Origin: Acidobacteriota bacterium
Lineage (GTDB): Bacteria > Acidobacteriota > UBA6911 > RPQK01 > JAPXNP01
DNA: 8,481 nucleotides
NCBI GenBank assembly: GCA_030614585.1
Contig: JAUWTT010000148.1
Coordinates: 1 to 8,481, forward strand
Reading direction: 5' to 3'
Shown piece after piece: positions 7,097-8,481 of this stretch. The notes under the pieces are model-generated. The model searched no databases and was not told the DNA's origin. It was given only the letters and a program-made list of their open reading frames with translations. Both the position numbers and the translations under genes were made by a program. Within the stretch, counting starts at the first letter, position 1, and each line of letters begins with the position of its first letter.

Positions 7097-8053
7097 TCAG
7101 CTGGTCGAGACTGAAGATCGCTCTGGTGCCGTCTCAATACCCCATCGGGACACCAGGTAGATTCCTGCTCCGACTAATACCGCACCCACGATTATGACAG
7201 GGCCGACTTCCTCACCGAGCAACCACCAGGCCAGGATCGTGGCAAGCACCGGCTCGGCCAGAATCAGGGTAGAAATGGTCGTCGCCGAAAGGTGCTCGAG
7301 AGCCCAATTGTACGATGTGTGTCCCAGACTCTGAGGCACAAGTCCCAGTAGGAAGAGAAATATGTAAGTGCGGGTGGAAAACCCGGTTAACGAGTAGCCT
7401 GAAAGCAGTACGAGGATTCCAAGGACAGCGGCTGCAATCACGTAAGTAGGATAGACGTAGTGGATTAGGGACCTCGTTTGTCTGATGGTTCGACCCGATA
7501 GGAGATAGACTCCAAGCATCACGGCTCCAAGCAAGGCCAGCGTCGCGCCTCGCCAGTCGCCGAGCCGAGAGAGATCATCCCAAACCAGGACCAGGCTCCC
7601 CGAGAGGGCAAGGCTCAACCCGGTGATCCCGCGCCTGGTAAGTCGCTCTCTGAGGGAGAAATGTGAATACACTGCAACCAATGCCGGAGAAGTATTTACC
7701 AGAAGCACTGAGACAGCCACGCTGGTGTAACGCAGGGAGGCGATCCAGAAAGCGAAGTGCAGCGCTAATGCACAGCCTGCGATTAGAAGACCTTTGTTGA
7801 TCATCGCAGGGCGTGGGGAGGAACTCAGCCAGTAGAAGGGCGCCAGAAGCAGACAGGCCCAGAGCATCCGGTAAAAAGCGATCGTAAGAGAGGGAGCCTC
7901 CTGGCTGAATCGGACCAGAATCGATCCTGACGACGTAGACAGGATCCCAATCACGAGAATCAGTATGAGGCTTTCAAGGCTAGGGCGGTTCTTCTTGTCC
8001 AGGGGTGCCTCCGCTTGGATACTTGGTTGACGATAGAGAGTACTCGATTCCAC
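7097..8053 (-). CDS. EamA/DMT-superfamily transporter (RhaT/YdcZ-like drug-metabolite exporter fold)
   Basis: The product is a polytopic membrane protein with ten hydrophobic segments arranged as two homologous five-helix halves, the hallmark of EamA transporters. The first half carries LLVNTSPALVAVYSHF followed by the basic loop SLRERLTRRG; the second carries the diagnostic LILAEPVLATILAWWLLGEE. Such proteins export or import small metabolites through the inner membrane; substrate cannot be read from sequence. The start is uncertain. The open frame continues to 8203 and beyond, but there it is made of heptamer repeats and is unlikely to be translated. The GTG at 8053 is the nearest standard start that keeps the first helix (318 residues) but has no ribosome site. 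A CTG at 8002, five bases after GGAGG, would give 301 residues, the usual family length, beginning LDKKNRPSLESL just before helix 1. The gene converges on the zinc-ribbon gene. Confidence 0.9.
   Translation of the reverse strand: MESSTLYRQPSIQAEAPLDKKNRPSLESLILILVIGILSTSSGSILVRFSQEAPSLTIAFYRMLWACLLLAPFYWLSSSPRPAMINKGLLIAGCALALHFAFWIASLRYTSVAVSVLLVNTSPALVAVYSHFSLRERLTRRGITGLSLALSGSLVLVWDDLSRLGDWRGATLALLGAVMLGVYLLSGRTIRQTRSLIHYVYPTYVIAAAVLGILVLLSGYSLTGFSTRTYIFLFLLGLVPQSLGHTSYNWALEHLSATTISTLILAEPVLATILAWWLLGEEVGPVIIVGAVLVGAGIYLVSRWGIETAPERSSVSTS
8000..8012 (-). promoter_or_regulatory. Shine-Dalgarno with candidate CTG start for the EamA gene
   Basis: Read on the minus strand, GGAGG (8008-8012) is followed by CACCC and then CTG (8002-8000), which is in frame and immediately precedes the cytoplasmic lead-in to helix 1. 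No ATG, GTG or TTG lies in frame between 8050 and this point. CTG initiation is rare in bacteria, so this remains a proposal based on spacing and family length. Confidence 0.35.
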
Positions 8054-8116
8054 TGGCCGTAAACAAGAACCACCTTGAGTCAGCAGCGGCTCGTGTTGGG
8101 CAGTCGAGGCCCCCGG

Positions 8117-8198
8117 TCCAAATTCTAAAGCTCGAAGCTCGAAATTCGAAGTTCGAAACAAGCTCGAAACTCGAAGGTCTAAGGTCGAAACTCGAACC
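8117..8198. repeat. Degenerate tandem heptamer array, TCGAARN units
   Basis: TCGAA-like pentamers begin at 8117, 8124, 8132, 8139, 8146, 8153, 8164, 8171, 8178, 8185 and 8192. Eight are exact TCGAA, two are TCTAA and one is TCCAA. Step sizes are 7,8,7,7,7,11,7,7,7,7, so this is a period-7 array with one single-base slip and one 4-base insertion. The last two bases of each unit vary freely. TCGA is palindromic, so the array looks similar on both strands. It lies just upstream of the EamA gene and, if that open frame is extended, would encode a meaningless low-complexity N-terminus. Confidence 0.85.
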
Positions 8199-8200
8199 AC

Positions 8201-8250
8201 CAAGCCACAAAGAGCACGAAGGGGTTTGCCTTAGTGTCCTACGTGTCTTG
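8201..8250. repeat. Decayed inverted repeat of CACnAAGn units (copy 2)
   Basis: The left arm 8201-8222 (CAAGCCACAAAGAGCACG-type units) and the right arm 8229-8250 agree at 16 of 22 positions when one is reverse-complemented, around a six-base spacer. The units are those of the 1151-1224 repeat (CACCAAGC, CACAAAGAG, CACGAAGG). It abuts the heptamer array directly. The more numerous mismatches suggest an older or less constrained copy. Confidence 0.6.
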
Positions 8251-8419
8251 AAGGTAAATCGCACCGCTGAGGAGTTTCACGGAAGCGATTCCTCAGTTTC
8301 CAGAGATGCGCAGGAGCTGAAGCACCTGCCTCCGACTAATCGATAAACGAAAGGGCCCGGCACACATCGTGAACCGATCGTGCACCCCACGAAACAATTC
8401 AGCAAGCATGCGGAGGCGT
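8251..8419. other. Non-coding stretch with two weak inverted repeats
   Basis: I find no credible gene. Two small palindromes occur: CTGAGGA (8267-8273) with TCCTCAG (8290-8296) around a 16-base loop, and GCAGG (8310-8314) with CCTGC (8325-8329) around a ten-base loop. Neither is followed by a T-run. An open frame across 8005-8346 on the plus strand is built from the repeats and is discounted. A promoter for the minus-strand EamA gene should lie here or in the arrays, but I could not identify one. Confidence 0.4.
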
Positions 8420-8465
8420 GGCCTTCCCTGTGACGGCGTAGCTCGGAGAGCGAAGCCGCAAGGCC
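8420..8465. repeat. Hairpin repeat, GCTC-GGA-GAGC core (copy 2)
   Basis: The inner stem GCTC (8441-8444)/GAGC (8448-8451) has a GGA loop. Linkers GTA and GAA lead to the next stem CGGC (8434-8437)/GCCG (8455-8458). A further outer stem GGCCTT (8420-8425)/AAGGCC (8460-8465) encloses both. The 13-base run TAGCTCGGAGAGC differs from copy 1 (1104-1116, TAGCTCGAAGAGC with A at 1105) by a single loop base, whereas the middle stem is wholly different in sequence yet still pairs. The repeat may continue beyond the window. Confidence 0.7.
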
Positions 8466-8481
8466 GCGCGCATTACGCTAA

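Noticed and set aside
7009..7197. Small plus-strand open frame in the convergent gap
   Set aside because: It overlaps the end of the EamA gene by about 100 bases, is rich in proline at the start without any motif, and has no Shine-Dalgarno.
8117..8250. CRISPR array suggested by regularly spaced repeats
   Set aside because: Units are 7 to 9 bases with no unique spacers of 25-40 bases and there are no cas genes in the window.
8005..8346. Plus-strand open frame of 113 codons
   Set aside because: Its sequence is the translation of the TCGAARN array and the CACnAAGn repeat, with no ribosome site and no domain.
8434..8458. tRNA gene fragment: TAGCTC followed closely by GAGC resembles a tRNA D-arm
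   Set aside because: The loop is only three bases, too small for a D-loop, and neither this copy nor the one at 1104-1116 is followed by an anticodon arm, T-arm or acceptor end.

Overview
The window comes from a chromosome of a bacterium with moderate GC content and protein lipidation or export (two lipoprotein-type signals, one Sec-type signal). Intergenic DNA rich in short period-7 and period-8/9 repeats is a style I associate with uncultivated soil or sediment lineages such as Acidobacteriota or the Verrucomicrobia/Planctomycetes group. That placement is an impression; no phylogenetic marker is present. No phage, plasmid, transposase, CRISPR, rRNA or tRNA gene was found.

Layout. (1) 3-1067, plus strand: the 3' part of a TPR-repeat protein whose stop codon lies inside a heptamer array. 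(2) 1049-1224: a compact repeat cluster holding a heptamer array, a small hairpin, a second heptamer pair and a long imperfect inverted repeat. It separates the TPR gene from the convergent gene. (3) 3979-1252, minus strand: a two-gene unit, an M32 metallocarboxypeptidase followed by an overlapping NamZ/DUF1343 exo-muramidase lipoprotein. (4) 3980-4062: an 83-bp divergent intergenic region. (5) 4063-6925, plus strand: a beta-propeller lipoprotein, an exported AmiE/class-C beta-lactamase-like serine hydrolase, and 9 bp later a small zinc-ribbon membrane protein. (6) 6926-7096: a 171-bp convergent gap in which I see no gene or convincing terminator. (7) 8053-7097, minus strand: an EamA/DMT-family ten-helix transporter. 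(8) 8117-8465: a second, looser repeat cluster with the same three classes of element as cluster 2.

Function. NamZ and AmiE-type serine hydrolases are known partners in Bacillus subtilis muropeptide recycling. Their presence here 2.7 kb apart, both carrying export signals, on either side of a divergent promoter region, suggests a small cell-wall turnover neighbourhood. The M32 peptidase has no signal peptide and would act in the cytoplasm on peptides. No NagZ, MurQ or MurP is visible, so the pathway is at best partly encoded here.

The least conventional signal is not a gene. Both ends of the window carry a tandem heptamer array, a CACnAAGn-unit inverted repeat and a GCTC-n3-GAGC hairpin. The two hairpins keep the same geometry but have different, still complementary, outer stems. 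This points to a structured, modular intergenic repeat family.
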